A program made the translations under genes and the position numbers. From a gamma proteobacterium NOR5-3 (lineage in GTDB: Bacteria > Pseudomonadota > Gammaproteobacteria > Pseudomonadales > Halieaceae): a stretch of 64,000 nt of DNA. Of the stretch, positions 1 through 8,380 are shown in pieces. Numbering within the stretch: the first letter of the stretch is position 1; each line of letters begins with the position of its first letter. Where the stretch lies: NCBI GenBank assembly GCA_000158155.1, contig DS999407.1, forward strand, positions 5,919-69,918, in the 5' to 3' direction. Under the pieces are notes generated by a model. The model saw only the letters and a program-made list of their open reading frames with translations, was not told the DNA's origin and did no database searches.

Positions 1-2
1 GG

Positions 3-797
3 TCAGATCACCGAAGCTGGCAGCGCTATGGGGGCACCGCCGCTGCCGACAGGCGCTATGTGCTTCTGCGGGCGCCGGGGTCAGAGACCTCTTACCTGCG
101 CTTTGTGGAAACACGCGTCCCAGCGGACTATAAGCCGCTCACCTCCTCCGGTTGGAATGCGATCGAGCTGCTGACGAATGATCCTTACGCGCTGCACCAG
201 CGCCTGCAGGACAGCCCGTTCCAACATCTTGGCGGTCCTGCAGCACTCAGTCCCGGCTCAACTATCCACGCTGTGCAGTACCTCGGCCCGGACGACGAAG
301 TCCTGTATTTCACGGCTGATCTTGGTGATCCTGACACCTCGACACTCGCCACAAGTCAGTTCCCGGTGGGTCGGACGTTTATCGTCGTGCTGGCAGGGAC
401 AGCCATTGCGCCAGCAAAAGCCTTTTACCAGGAACAATTCCAGCTGCAGGAGGCATTGCGCATGACGCTGCCAATTCCGCTCATCGCGCACGCTCAGGAC
501 CTACCCTGGGATCAACCCTATACGCTGTCATTGATGCGTCTTGCGCAGTTCAGCCACGCGTTGGAAATCGATGCTTATCCCGACGCCCGCGAGCGCCCGT
601 CAATCCCCGGTGAACTGCCCCCGGGCATCGCTATCGTGAGTTTCTGCAGTGGCTTCCCCCATTCGGACTACGCGGTCTACGCAGGCGCAGAGCTGGAGAT
701 CTCCGGCCTCGGGTACGATGATGCTCCCCTGCGGGTCGTGAAGGGTGAAGCGGGTGAGCTACTGGAGCTGATCATGTGCACCGCGGCGACACCGTAA
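3..797 (+). CDS. VOC (glyoxalase-fold) family protein, 5-prime end outside window
   Basis: The reading frame is open from the first bases of the window, so the true start lies upstream; the GTG at 60 is only an internal candidate. The product looks like the C-terminal part of a two-module vicinal-oxygen-chelate protein: a central stretch (GWNAIELLTNDP) and a second module (FIVVLAGTAIAPAKAFYQEQ) have the paired beta-alpha-beta-beta-beta pattern. VOC proteins include extradiol dioxygenases, isomerases and glyoxalases; the reaction here cannot be told. It precedes an MFS/oxidase/hydrolase operon by about 110 bp and probably belongs to the same catabolic function. The family call is moderate and the function unknown. 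Confidence 0.6.
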   Translation, partial: SDHRSWQRYGGTAAADRRYVLLRAPGSETSYLRFVETRVPADYKPLTSSGWNAIELLTNDPYALHQRLQDSPFQHLGGPAALSPGSTIHAVQYLGPDDEVLYFTADLGDPDTSTLATSQFPVGRTFIVVLAGTAIAPAKAFYQEQFQLQEALRMTLPIPLIAHAQDLPWDQPYTLSLMRLAQFSHALEIDAYPDARERPSIPGELPPGIAIVSFCSGFPHSDYAVYAGAELEISGLGYDDAPLRVVKGEAGELLELIMCTAATP

Positions 798-820
798 CGA
801 AGCTGCCATCGGGAAAAAAG

Positions 821-850
821 TTGCATTAAACTATAAAGCTATAACATTAT
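821..850 (+). promoter_or_regulatory. possible sigma-70 promoter of the catabolic operon
   Basis: TTGCAT at 821-826 and CATTAT at 845-850 are separated by 18 bases in an AT-rich stretch between the VOC gene and the MFS gene. The -35 is close to consensus and the -10 is partial. Inferred by eye only. Confidence 0.3.
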
Positions 851-907
851 GTCTTTGTTACCCCTACTTAAAACGTGTCGCTCCCCGCGCGAGAGCCAAG
901 GAATCTG

Positions 908-2170
908 ATGAACGCTTACAGTGAATTTCGAATCGGCTGGCCTATCGTGCTGTCATCGATGCTCGGCATCGCCTTCGGCATGTCGCCGTTGCCGTTCTAT
1001 ACCATCGGCGTTTTTGCGGGGCCGCTGGCCGCAGAATTTGGCTGGGGCATCGACAAGGTATTTTCGGGGCTGGCCGTTTTCACCTTGGCAGCCATGATCG
1101 CATCGCCGCTGGTAGGCAGCCTCTCGGACCGACTCGGCGTGCGCCGGGTCGCGCTCACATCAATTTTTCTGTTCTCCCTCAGCTTTATGGCCTTCGCGCT
1201 GAACACCGGGTCCCTACCCCTCTATTACTGCCTCTGGGCGTTGCTCGCGTTCTGCGGTGCCGGCACATTGCCAATGACTTTTACACGAGCTATTTCGAAT
1301 TGGTTTCACGAAAAGCGCGGTCTCGCCCTCGGCGTCGCGCTGATTGGCACGGGTGTATCCGGCGCATTGAGCAAGCTTTTTGCCGCGTATGTGATGGCTG
1401 AGGCGGGCTGGCGAGTGGCCTACGTGGCGGTCGGCGCCCTACCGCTCCTGATCGCATTGCCGATCGGCCTGCTGTTTTTTCGGGATATCAATGATCCTAA
1501 ATCCGCGGACCGCGCCGAGCGTTTGCGTCAGGTTCACAGCGACGGCAATGTGACCACCGAGGTCTATGGACTCACGCTGCCTCAGGCGCTTCGGGACTGG
1601 CGCTTCTGGCTGCTGGCGCTGGTCTTCGTACCGCTTTCCTTCGCGATTGGGGGCCCGATTCCGAACATCGAAACCCTGCTCGGCGCGAAAGGATTTTCAA
1701 CGATAGACGCGGTCTTCCTCGCCAGCTGCCTGGGCTACGCGGTGTTTGGCGGCCGGCTGCTCGGCGGCTTTCTTCTGGACCATATCTGGGCGCCACTGGT
1801 CGCCTGCGTGCTGCTGATTATGCCGGCGATTTCCATGCACCTCCTCAGCGCCGACGAACTCAGCTACAGCACGACGCTGATCTCAGTGATTCTCCTCGGT
1901 GTGGCCGCCGGCATGGAGTACGACCTGCTGGCCTATCTGGTATCCCGTTATTTCGGGATTCGTTCCTACGCCGGTATCTACGGCGCGCTTTACGCCTTCT
2001 TTGCCCTCGGGGCGGGATTTGGCCCCGCAGTTTTCGGCCGTGCCTATGAAGCCACAGGCAGCTACAACGCCGCGCTCAACTGGTCGATGTGGGCATTCAT
2101 CTTCTGCTCTCTGGCGCTGCTGCTCCTGGGGCCCTATCGCGATGACAAGCTGCGAGCGATGGTCGACTAA
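908..2170 (+). CDS. MFS transporter
   Basis: A 420-residue major facilitator with about 12 hydrophobic segments. The MFS signature between helices 2 and 3 is clear (SDRLGVRRV), and the protein resembles the oxalate/formate and monocarboxylate branch (WGIDKVFSGLAVFTLA early in the protein). It should sit in the inner membrane and import a small organic acid or alcohol for the enzymes that follow. I chose the ATG at 908 because AAGGA lies 5 bases upstream; a GTG at 875 in the same frame has no such site. The FAD-linked oxidase follows after 20 bp. The substrate is unknown. Confidence 0.85.
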   Translation: MNAYSEFRIGWPIVLSSMLGIAFGMSPLPFYTIGVFAGPLAAEFGWGIDKVFSGLAVFTLAAMIASPLVGSLSDRLGVRRVALTSIFLFSLSFMAFALNTGSLPLYYCLWALLAFCGAGTLPMTFTRAISNWFHEKRGLALGVALIGTGVSGALSKLFAAYVMAEAGWRVAYVAVGALPLLIALPIGLLFFRDINDPKSADRAERLRQVHSDGNVTTEVYGLTLPQALRDWRFWLLALVFVPLSFAIGGPIPNIETLLGAKGFSTIDAVFLASCLGYAVFGGRLLGGFLLDHIWAPLVACVLLIMPAISMHLLSADELSYSTTLISVILLGVAAGMEYDLLAYLVSRYFGIRSYAGIYGALYAFFALGAGFGPAVFGRAYEATGSYNAALNWSMWAFIFCSLALLLLGPYRDDKLRAMVD

Positions 2171-2190
2171 TCTGAAGGAGCAGGGATTCA

Positions 2191-3783
2191 ATGACTATTC
2201 CTCAACCGGGAGCCGCCTCGGAGGGCATCAGCGATGCGTTACGCGATGCAATGCCCAGCGGCGAACTACTCTGCGATGACGCTGCTAGGCGGCTCTACTC
2301 ACAGGACGTTTTTACCCGCGCGGCACCCGCCGGCATGGTCCTTCGGCCCGGCGAACTGAATGAACTTGAAGAGGCGCTGAGTCTGCTCCACGCCGCTGGC
2401 ATTGCCAGCATCCCCCGCGGCGGCGGCATGTCCTACACGGGCGGCCTCGTGCCGGATGGCGAAGACTGGGCGGTGATAGACCTCGGCTTGATGAATCGCG
2501 TGCTGGAGGTCAATCGCCAGGATATGACCGTAACCGTCGAGTGCGGATGCACCTGGAAGTCGCTCTACGAAGCGCTTGCGGATACCGGTTTGCGAACACC
2601 CTACTGGGGCACCCTCTCGGGGATCCGTGCAACGGTCGGCGGCGGTCTGTCGCAGAACGCCATATTCTGGGGATCCGGTCAGCATGGCTCCGCCGTGGAC
2701 TCGGTGATATCCCTCACCGTTGTGCTCGCTGACGGGACGCGGATCGAGACCGGCTCAGCGGCGCAGTCAAAGAGCGATCCTTTCTTCCGCCATTTTGGCC
2801 CAGATCTGACCGGTCTGTTCTGCTCAGATAGCGGCGCCTTCGGTGTTAAGGCACATGCGACGCTGCGCCTGGTTCCACAGATGCCAGCGCGGGAATACCT
2901 GGCCTTTGATTTTGCCAAGGCCAAGGAAACCATCGCTGCCATGAGCGATATCTCCCGCACAGGCCTCGCTTCCGAATGTTTTGGCTTTGATCCGTTCCTG
3001 CAGCAACAGCGGCTGAAGCGTCAGAGCATGAGTGCCGACGTGAAAGCCCTGGCCGGTGTTATGAAGGCATCCGGGTCACTGATGTCCGCGATGCATGATG
3101 GCGCGAAGCTCGCCATCGCTGGACGGCGTTACATGAACGATGTGAATTTCTCTGTGCAGATCATCGTAGAGGATCGGATAGCTGCTGGCGCAGCAGATAA
3201 GGCGGCGGAGATACGGGCAATTTGTCAACGCCACAACGGCCGAGAGATCGAGAACAGTATTCCCAAGATCACCCGCGCCAACCCCTTCGGTCCCGTCAAC
3301 AGTATGCTAGGCCCGGAAGGAGAACGCTGGTTACCAGTGCATGGACTAGTCCCGCATTCGCGCTTTCAAGCGGCATACGATGCGGTAGAGGCTATTTTCG
3401 ATCAGCACCGGGAGCGCAGCGATGCCTTGGGTGTGGGCACGGGTTATCTCCTGGCAACGGTGTCGACACACTGCTGCGTGCTTGAACCGGTATTTTTCTG
3501 GCCCGACGAATTGCTCGAGATTCATGAGGATGCCGTCGAACCCGGACACTTGAAAAAGCTCCCGCGGCACGCACCCAATCCCGAGGCATTCGATCATGTG
3601 AACACGCTACGAACTGAGCTGATCGCACTATTTAGCGACATAGGCGCCGTCCACCTACAAATCGGACGCTCCTACAACTATCGGGGTGCACTGAAAAATG
3701 GACCTGCGCAACTCGTAGATGCGCTTAAACAGGTTCTGGATGGCAAGTCACTGATGAACCCGGGCTCCCTCGGTCTAGAATGA
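2191..3783 (+). CDS. FAD-linked oxidase (VAO/PCMH flavoprotein family)
   Basis: A 530-residue cytoplasmic flavoprotein. The N-terminal PCMH-type FAD-binding domain covers about residues 45-230, with the pyrophosphate loop PRGGGMSYTGG near residue 78 and TVGGGLSQNAIFWGSGQHG near 150. The C-terminal substrate domain ends with the typical SLMNPGSLGL. Relatives oxidise hydroxy acids (GlcD, D-lactate) or benzylic alcohols (vanillyl-alcohol oxidase, 4-cresol dehydrogenase); which one cannot be decided. A GGAG site precedes the ATG. It overlaps the next gene by 4 bases, so translation is probably coupled. It likely performs the oxidative step of this operon. Confidence 0.85.
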   Translation: MTIPQPGAASEGISDALRDAMPSGELLCDDAARRLYSQDVFTRAAPAGMVLRPGELNELEEALSLLHAAGIASIPRGGGMSYTGGLVPDGEDWAVIDLGLMNRVLEVNRQDMTVTVECGCTWKSLYEALADTGLRTPYWGTLSGIRATVGGGLSQNAIFWGSGQHGSAVDSVISLTVVLADGTRIETGSAAQSKSDPFFRHFGPDLTGLFCSDSGAFGVKAHATLRLVPQMPAREYLAFDFAKAKETIAAMSDISRTGLASECFGFDPFLQQQRLKRQSMSADVKALAGVMKASGSLMSAMHDGAKLAIAGRRYMNDVNFSVQIIVEDRIAAGAADKAAEIRAICQRHNGREIENSIPKITRANPFGPVNSMLGPEGERWLPVHGLVPHSRFQAAYDAVEAIFDQHRERSDALGVGTGYLLATVSTHCCVLEPVFFWPDELLEIHEDAVEPGHLKKLPRHAPNPEAFDHVNTLRTELIALFSDIGAVHLQIGRSYNYRGALKNGPAQLVDALKQVLDGKSLMNPGSLGLE

Positions 3784-4646
3784 GCCGTCATTACCAGAGT
3801 CTGAGCGGCCCCGAGGGCAACTGGCAAATCCATTACCGGGAAGCCGGCAGCGGCCCGCCCTGCGTCCTGCTACACCCATCCCCGCTATCGTCTGCGGCTA
3901 TGGCCCCGACCATGCAAGTACTCGCGCCGATGGCTCGCTGCATTGCCTGGGATACGCCGGGCTACGGTTATTCAGATTCACTACCAAAAGCCTGGAGCAA
4001 GCAGGACCTCTCTCCCTATGTCGATGCTCTACGCAGCTTTATCATTTGCTTGGATTTAGATCGACCGCTGATCTACGGATCGGCCACCGGCGCCCAGATC
4101 GCGATAGAGTTCGCCAAGCAGCATCCAACGCTGTGCAGCGGCTTGTTGCTGGAGAATCTGGCATTGTTCTCAGCGCAGGAATCGGAAGCCATGATGGAAA
4201 ACTACTTCCCGGACATCCATGCCCGGGACGATGGATCCCATCTACAGCAGATCTGGGACATGGCGAGACAAAGTACACGCTACTTCCCCTGGAACGATGA
4301 AAGTCCGGCCGCTGAGCGTCGCAGCGCGTACCCCAACGCCGACATCATCGCAGACATCTTCCGGGACTATCTAATCGCGGGACCGGACTATGATCGCGCC
4401 TATCGTGCAGCCTTTGCCAATGAACGACCAGAGCAACTGGCTGGCCTCACGCTACCCACACAGGTAATTCTCTGGACCGACGGCTTGTTAGGTGAGTACG
4501 CGCAGCGACTCCGGGAAGTAGATCTACCCGACGCTATCGTCCTGCGAAACGCAGGCTCCGGTATGTCGGCACGCTTTGAGGCTCTACAGGAAGCTGCTGC
4601 AACTCTGCTCGAAACCCGGGCGCGCACAGAAGGCATGACACTATGA
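3780..4646 (+). CDS. alpha/beta-hydrolase fold protein with atypical nucleophile elbow
   Basis: A 288-residue alpha/beta-hydrolase fold protein. The oxyanion-hole region (LLHPSPLSS) and the strand-5/elbow region (IYGSATGAQIAIEFA) are recognisable. However, the elbow reads G-S-A-T-G, so the usual Ser position holds Ala, and the C-terminal position where the catalytic His normally lies reads NAGSGMSARFEAL without His. The protein therefore may not be a classical serine hydrolase. It starts by an ATGA overlap with the oxidase and ends by an ATGA overlap with the MDR reductase, so all three are co-translated. No signal peptide, so it is cytoplasmic. Confidence 0.8.
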   Translation: MSRHYQSLSGPEGNWQIHYREAGSGPPCVLLHPSPLSSAAMAPTMQVLAPMARCIAWDTPGYGYSDSLPKAWSKQDLSPYVDALRSFIICLDLDRPLIYGSATGAQIAIEFAKQHPTLCSGLLLENLALFSAQESEAMMENYFPDIHARDDGSHLQQIWDMARQSTRYFPWNDESPAAERRSAYPNADIIADIFRDYLIAGPDYDRAYRAAFANERPEQLAGLTLPTQVILWTDGLLGEYAQRLREVDLPDAIVLRNAGSGMSARFEALQEAAATLLETRARTEGMTL

Positions 4647-5650
4647 GCAACATGATGCGGCGGATCGAACTGGCACGCCTACCCGCGGGGATCCCGGTCG
4701 ATGAGGACTTTCAGCTAAGGGGACTTCCGCTTCCGGTCATCACCGAGGGTCAGGTCCTCTGCACAACCCAATACCTATCCCTCGACCCTTACATGCGCAG
4801 CCAAATTTCCGGACGCCATTTATCCGGCGAGATTGGTGTCGGCGATACCATGCGCGGGGAAACCATCAGCCAGGTTCTAAGCTCCCGTGATCCCGGCTTT
4901 GCCGTCGGCGATCTCGTACGCTGCTTCGGGGGCTGGTGTAGCCATTCAGTGCATAGGGCGAGTGAGCTTACGCTCCTCCCCGGGGACTTTCCTAAGCCAT
5001 CCCTGGCTCTGTCCACATTGGGTATGCCGGGTCTGACTGCATGGGCCGGTCTACACTGCCTCGCAAAACCCAAAGCAGGCGAAACCGTGGTGATCCCCGC
5101 AGCCACTGGCGGTGTCGGATCGGTTGCAGGACAGTTGGCGCGCCGTGCGGGTTGTCGAGTGATTGGTATCGCCGGCAGTGATGACAAGTGTCGTACGGCG
5201 GTTTCGGAGCTGGGCTATCACCACTGTATCAACCGACGCGACTCAGATCTGGCCGCTGCTCTGGACACTCACTGCCCGAGCGGTATCGATGTCTACTTCG
5301 ATCTCGTGGGCGGCGACATGCTCAATATCGCCAGCGAGCGACTCGCACAGGGTGCACGCGTGCTGCTCTGCGGCTTGATGGCAGACTACAACAGCGAATC
5401 GCGCAGCGCTGGCCCGCCGCCGGGACTGTGGATCCGAGCCCGAGCTACCATTTTCGGGTTGGTGGTCTACGACTTCGAATCCCGGCGCGAGGAATTTCTT
5501 CGTGAGGCACTGACGCTTTACTCCCAGGGAGCCCTACACAGCAACGAAGATATCAGTCTCGGCCTGGAGACTGCGCCCGCAGCTTTTTGTCGACTGATGC
5601 GCGGAGAAAATACTGGCAAGGTAATCATTGCTGTAGCGGAGGAGCGGTGA
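4643..5650 (+). CDS. NADP-dependent MDR oxidoreductase (leukotriene B4 dehydrogenase/CurA type)
   Basis: A 335-residue zinc-free medium-chain dehydrogenase/reductase. The N-terminal GroES-like half contains LSLDPYMRSQIS, typical of the prostaglandin/leukotriene reductase and CurA group. The Rossmann half has the dinucleotide loop IPAATGGVGSVAGQLA near residue 155 and FDLVGG near residue 222. Members reduce activated C=C bonds with NADPH. In this operon it would act on an alpha,beta-unsaturated intermediate after the FAD-oxidase step; the substrate is inferred only as a class. Its TGA is shared with the GTG start of the next gene (GTGA). Confidence 0.85.
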   Translation: MSNMMRRIELARLPAGIPVDEDFQLRGLPLPVITEGQVLCTTQYLSLDPYMRSQISGRHLSGEIGVGDTMRGETISQVLSSRDPGFAVGDLVRCFGGWCSHSVHRASELTLLPGDFPKPSLALSTLGMPGLTAWAGLHCLAKPKAGETVVIPAATGGVGSVAGQLARRAGCRVIGIAGSDDKCRTAVSELGYHHCINRRDSDLAAALDTHCPSGIDVYFDLVGGDMLNIASERLAQGARVLLCGLMADYNSESRSAGPPPGLWIRARATIFGLVVYDFESRREEFLREALTLYSQGALHSNEDISLGLETAPAAFCRLMRGENTGKVIIAVAEER

Positions 5651-6393
5651 GGTCCACCCAAGGTACAGAGTTCCCGGGCTGGAAGATTGCCGCGACAGCG
5701 CAACAGGCTAAGGCCCGGGCTAGCGTAGTGATTGCAATGCTGCTCGCTCAGGCGCTGATGACTCCGGGCAGTCTGGCGGAGCACAACTCATCTTCCTTGG
5801 CTCCCGACGGCTCACTGACGCAGTTGCTCGAGTGGATTCAAGGCGATTTCGACAATTGGGCGCAGTATGCGTCCCAGTCCCCTGGTGACGACGACTTCTC
5901 CCACCTCGGCCTGCAGAGGCGCCGGGTGTCGATGCCAGCCGTTGGCGACCACGTCATCTATGCGCAAATAAACCGCCGCGCCGACCCGGACGATGTGTAC
6001 CGGCAGTTTATTCACGTTTTCAGCCAGGATGAACGCGGCCAGATTCAATCCAGAATCCTGCGCTTTATCGAGGCTGAACAGCATCTGGATATCCTCGCGC
6101 GTCCTGAGACCTTCGCAACCCTGGTCCCGGAGGATTTTCGCCCTGCCCTGAACCCGGGCTGCGAGCCGCGCTGGCGCGTCGAGGGCGCGGCGTACGTTTC
6201 GCGCATTGATCGGAAGCGCTGCGTAATTGCGTCAAGCCGGGACGGAAAAGCGCGGCATATTCAGAGTACAGAGTTTATCGAGGCAACACGCATTCTTAAT
6301 GAGGAATCCGGCTATCTGCCCGATGGCACACAGTTGTTTGGCCTGCCCGACGGTGATTACTACCTGTACGAACGCATCGATGGAAACCGTTGA
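5647..6393 (+). CDS. CpcT/CpeT-like family protein, exported
   Basis: A 248-residue protein. I take the GTG at 5647 as start because it overlaps the preceding TGA and GGAGG lies just upstream; an earlier ATG at 5587 would bury 60 bases in the MDR gene. Residues about 24-42 form a hydrophobic export signal or anchor. The body (LTQLLEWIQGDFDNWAQY, HVIYAQI, YRQFIHVFSQD, GDYYLYER) resembles the CpcT/CpeT fold, known as phycobilin lyase in cyanobacteria but also present without known role in non-photosynthetic bacteria. No phycobiliprotein gene is visible, so a lyase role is unlikely; a carrier or chaperone for a hydrophobic ligand is possible. Confidence 0.6.
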   Translation: MRSTQGTEFPGWKIAATAQQAKARASVVIAMLLAQALMTPGSLAEHNSSSLAPDGSLTQLLEWIQGDFDNWAQYASQSPGDDDFSHLGLQRRRVSMPAVGDHVIYAQINRRADPDDVYRQFIHVFSQDERGQIQSRILRFIEAEQHLDILARPETFATLVPEDFRPALNPGCEPRWRVEGAAYVSRIDRKRCVIASSRDGKARHIQSTEFIEATRILNEESGYLPDGTQLFGLPDGDYYLYERIDGNR

Positions 6394-6426
6394 CCTGCAT
6401 CCCAAAGTAGAGGCTCGAAGCACCCC

Positions 6427-7230
6427 ATGACGTCGCAGGTCACCCGCGGTTACAGCGATACCAGCGCCGGTCAGGCGCATTGGCGCCGGAGCATCGGAGC
6501 TGGAAGCGCCAATCCCGTTGTCTGCCTGCACATGGCCCCCAAGTCATCCCGGAGTTTTAGCGCCCTGCTACCTAAACTGGCGAGAAATCGCATCGCGCTG
6601 GCACCCGATCTGCCCGGTCATGGGGCGTCTGATCCGCTAAACTCGGCAGCCTCCATTCCAGGCTACGCCCAGTGGCTATGGGAACTCCTCGACGCAGAGC
6701 TCCCGGGCGAAACGGTGGACTTCGTCGGCTACCACACCGGCGCCATGGTTGCGGTAGCTGCTGCGCAGGCGCGCCCTGCAGCCGTGGGCAAGCTGGTAGC
6801 CCTATCCGCTCCGGTGTTTAAAGACGCAGAAATAGCAGCCTTCCGAGAGTTTTTCAGACCCATTCCGCTCGATGAGGATGGCAGCCGTTTTCGCATTATG
6901 TGGGAACGTATCATGCGCTTCCGCGGGCCCGGGATGACATTGGAAATGGCCGCCGCGTCACTATCAGACAATCTTCTTGGGGGCGAAGACTACGAGGAAG
7001 GCCATCGGGCGGCGTTCGATCACGCCAAGCAGTTTCTCAGTGAGATATCCCTGCTGGAAAACCCGATCTTAGTCATCAACGTCGCCGATGACCTGGAAGA
7101 GCATAGCCGACGGATCGACCCGTACCTGAACAACGGCGTTCGGCGTGACTACCCACACTGGGGCAACGGTTTTCTGGAGCTTCACGCGGAACAACTGGCG
7201 CGAGACTTACTGGGGTTTTTCAACAGCTAG
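6427..7230 (+). CDS. alpha/beta-hydrolase fold protein, GYHTG type
   Basis: A 267-residue alpha/beta-hydrolase fold protein, last gene of the catabolic operon and 33 bp after the CpcT-like gene. LAPDLPGHGASD is the canonical strand-4 region. The elbow reads DFVGYHTGAMVAVAAA, so His occupies the normal Ser position, and near the C terminus GNGFLELHAEQLA has Asn where GHG would carry the catalytic His. This GYHTG subgroup is known from many bacterial genomes but its chemistry is unclear. With the similarly atypical hydrolase at 3780-4646, the operon encodes two non-canonical hydrolase folds. Confidence 0.8.
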   Translation: MTSQVTRGYSDTSAGQAHWRRSIGAGSANPVVCLHMAPKSSRSFSALLPKLARNRIALAPDLPGHGASDPLNSAASIPGYAQWLWELLDAELPGETVDFVGYHTGAMVAVAAAQARPAAVGKLVALSAPVFKDAEIAAFREFFRPIPLDEDGSRFRIMWERIMRFRGPGMTLEMAAASLSDNLLGGEDYEEGHRAAFDHAKQFLSEISLLENPILVINVADDLEEHSRRIDPYLNNGVRRDYPHWGNGFLELHAEQLARDLLGFFNS

Positions 7231-7373
7231 CCAAACTGACAGTACCAATGGGAACTGGCGAGTGACGATGCGTACCAACTCCCCCGCCGCTTGACGTGTT
7301 AAAACTTACGCACCGGCCTACGGAAAATACCTCACAAACCCAGGAGCTGTATTCCCAGACCACTACCGGCTAT

Positions 7374-8149
7374 GGTATTGGCAAGTTAACTTCGCCAGAT
7401 CACAGAAATCCGCTGTCTGAGATCAAGCGACTGCCTGACTCCACTCATTGAACGCACTGATCCTAAGATTTCGATAATGCCCTGCCCCAACTAAATGCCT
7501 CCCGAGGTTGAAGAGATTGAATACGGCGGCGTGCGCCGCAACAAATCGTTGAGCTTGGGCAACGGATTTGAATCGCCGCATCCCTCGCTCCCTAGCTCGG
7601 GTCGTTTCATGCGATTGCTCTGCCCGATTGTTCTCATACTGCTCGGTAATGTGGACTGTCTCAGGGATCAACTCTCTGTGAGCAACGCCATAGCTGCGTA
7701 GCTTGTCTGTGACGATTTTCCTGGGCTCCCCTCCGTGGCTTCGCAATAGGCGTTTGAAGAAGCGTTTAGCCGCAGCGCCGTCACGCTTAGTCTGCAGATA
7801 AACATCAACTACTTCGCCGTCCTGATCGACCGCTCTCCAGAGATATTGTTGCTTGCCATTGATCTTTACGAAGACTTCGTCGATGTAGAACGTGTCGCCA
7901 TAGCCCCGGTGCTTTCGCTTCAATCTTCTAGCGTAAATGGCGCCGAACTTGTTGCACCAGAGACGTATTGATTCGCGACTTACTGTGATGCCACGTTCTG
8001 CCAGCAGATCTTCAATATCCCGGTGGCTGAGATTGAACCTATAGTAAAGCCAAACAGTGTAGGAAATGATATCGGGCGGGAATCGGTGGCGCTTGTAGGT
8101 GTTCATGCCCCGCGTCTAGCGAATTGGGGGCAGTTAAGTTGGCGGTACC
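7374..8149. mobile_element. IS6-family insertion sequence
   Basis: One transposase gene is flanked by imperfect inverted repeats of about 23 bp (7374-7396 and 8127-8149, about 18 of 23 matching, core CAA-N-TTAACT). Length about 776 bp fits the family. The 8-base flanks (CCGGCTAT and CTTTAGAG) do not match, so no target duplication is left. This fits either recombination between IS copies, as IS6 elements form cointegrates, or ageing. It separates the catabolic operon from the envelope region. Confidence 0.75.
7423..8106 (-). CDS. IS6-family transposase
   Basis: A 227-residue DDE transposase of normal family length. It shows the IS6 hallmarks: an N-terminal helix-turn-helix region (LSHRDIEDLLAERGITVS), first Asp in FYIDEVFVKINGKQQYLWRA, second Asp in IVTDKLRSYG, and catalytic Glu in NNRAEQSHE. 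All three catalytic residues are present and the frame is intact, so the protein may be active in trans even though the element has no target duplication. Confidence 0.9.
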   Translation of the reverse strand: MNTYKRHRFPPDIISYTVWLYYRFNLSHRDIEDLLAERGITVSRESIRLWCNKFGAIYARRLKRKHRGYGDTFYIDEVFVKINGKQQYLWRAVDQDGEVVDVYLQTKRDGAAAKRFFKRLLRSHGGEPRKIVTDKLRSYGVAHRELIPETVHITEQYENNRAEQSHETTRARERGMRRFKSVAQAQRFVAAHAAVFNLFNLGRHLVGAGHYRNLRISAFNEWSQAVA

Positions 8150-8303
8150 CTTTAGAGGTGATTCATGTATCCCGATTCTGTTCGTTTAAATGATGCCGGG
8201 GCGACATCGGTGGCGCGTGTAGATAGCGATGGACTAACTATATCAATACCGGCCGTTTAATTTGGCTGTAAGCCGGCTCGGCAGCGCTGGCCAATTTTCG
8301 CCG

Positions 8304-8323
8304 TGGCGCACAATGGCCAGAAT
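8304..8323 (+). promoter_or_regulatory. envelope-regulon motif copy 1 (PLD-like lipoprotein)
   Basis: TGGCGC-N4-TGGCCAGAAT, 57 bp before the ATG at 8381. Extra half-sites flank it: CTGGCCAATTTTCGCC at 8288-8303 and GGTGCGCCATT from 8325. See the finding on the dispersed motif. Confidence 0.6.
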
Positions 8324-8380
8324 AGGTGCGCCATTATTCGTATCTTCATCATATTCACTGGCGAGCGTCCGAGTCATAAA

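Noticed and set aside
7374-8149. Target-site duplication around the IS6 element
   Set aside because: The 8-base flanks CCGGCTAT and CTTTAGAG do not match, so no duplication is claimed.
8303-8380. Longer start for the PLD lipoprotein at 8303
   Set aside because: The extension runs through the regulatory motif and would place residues before a good lipoprotein signal at 8381.
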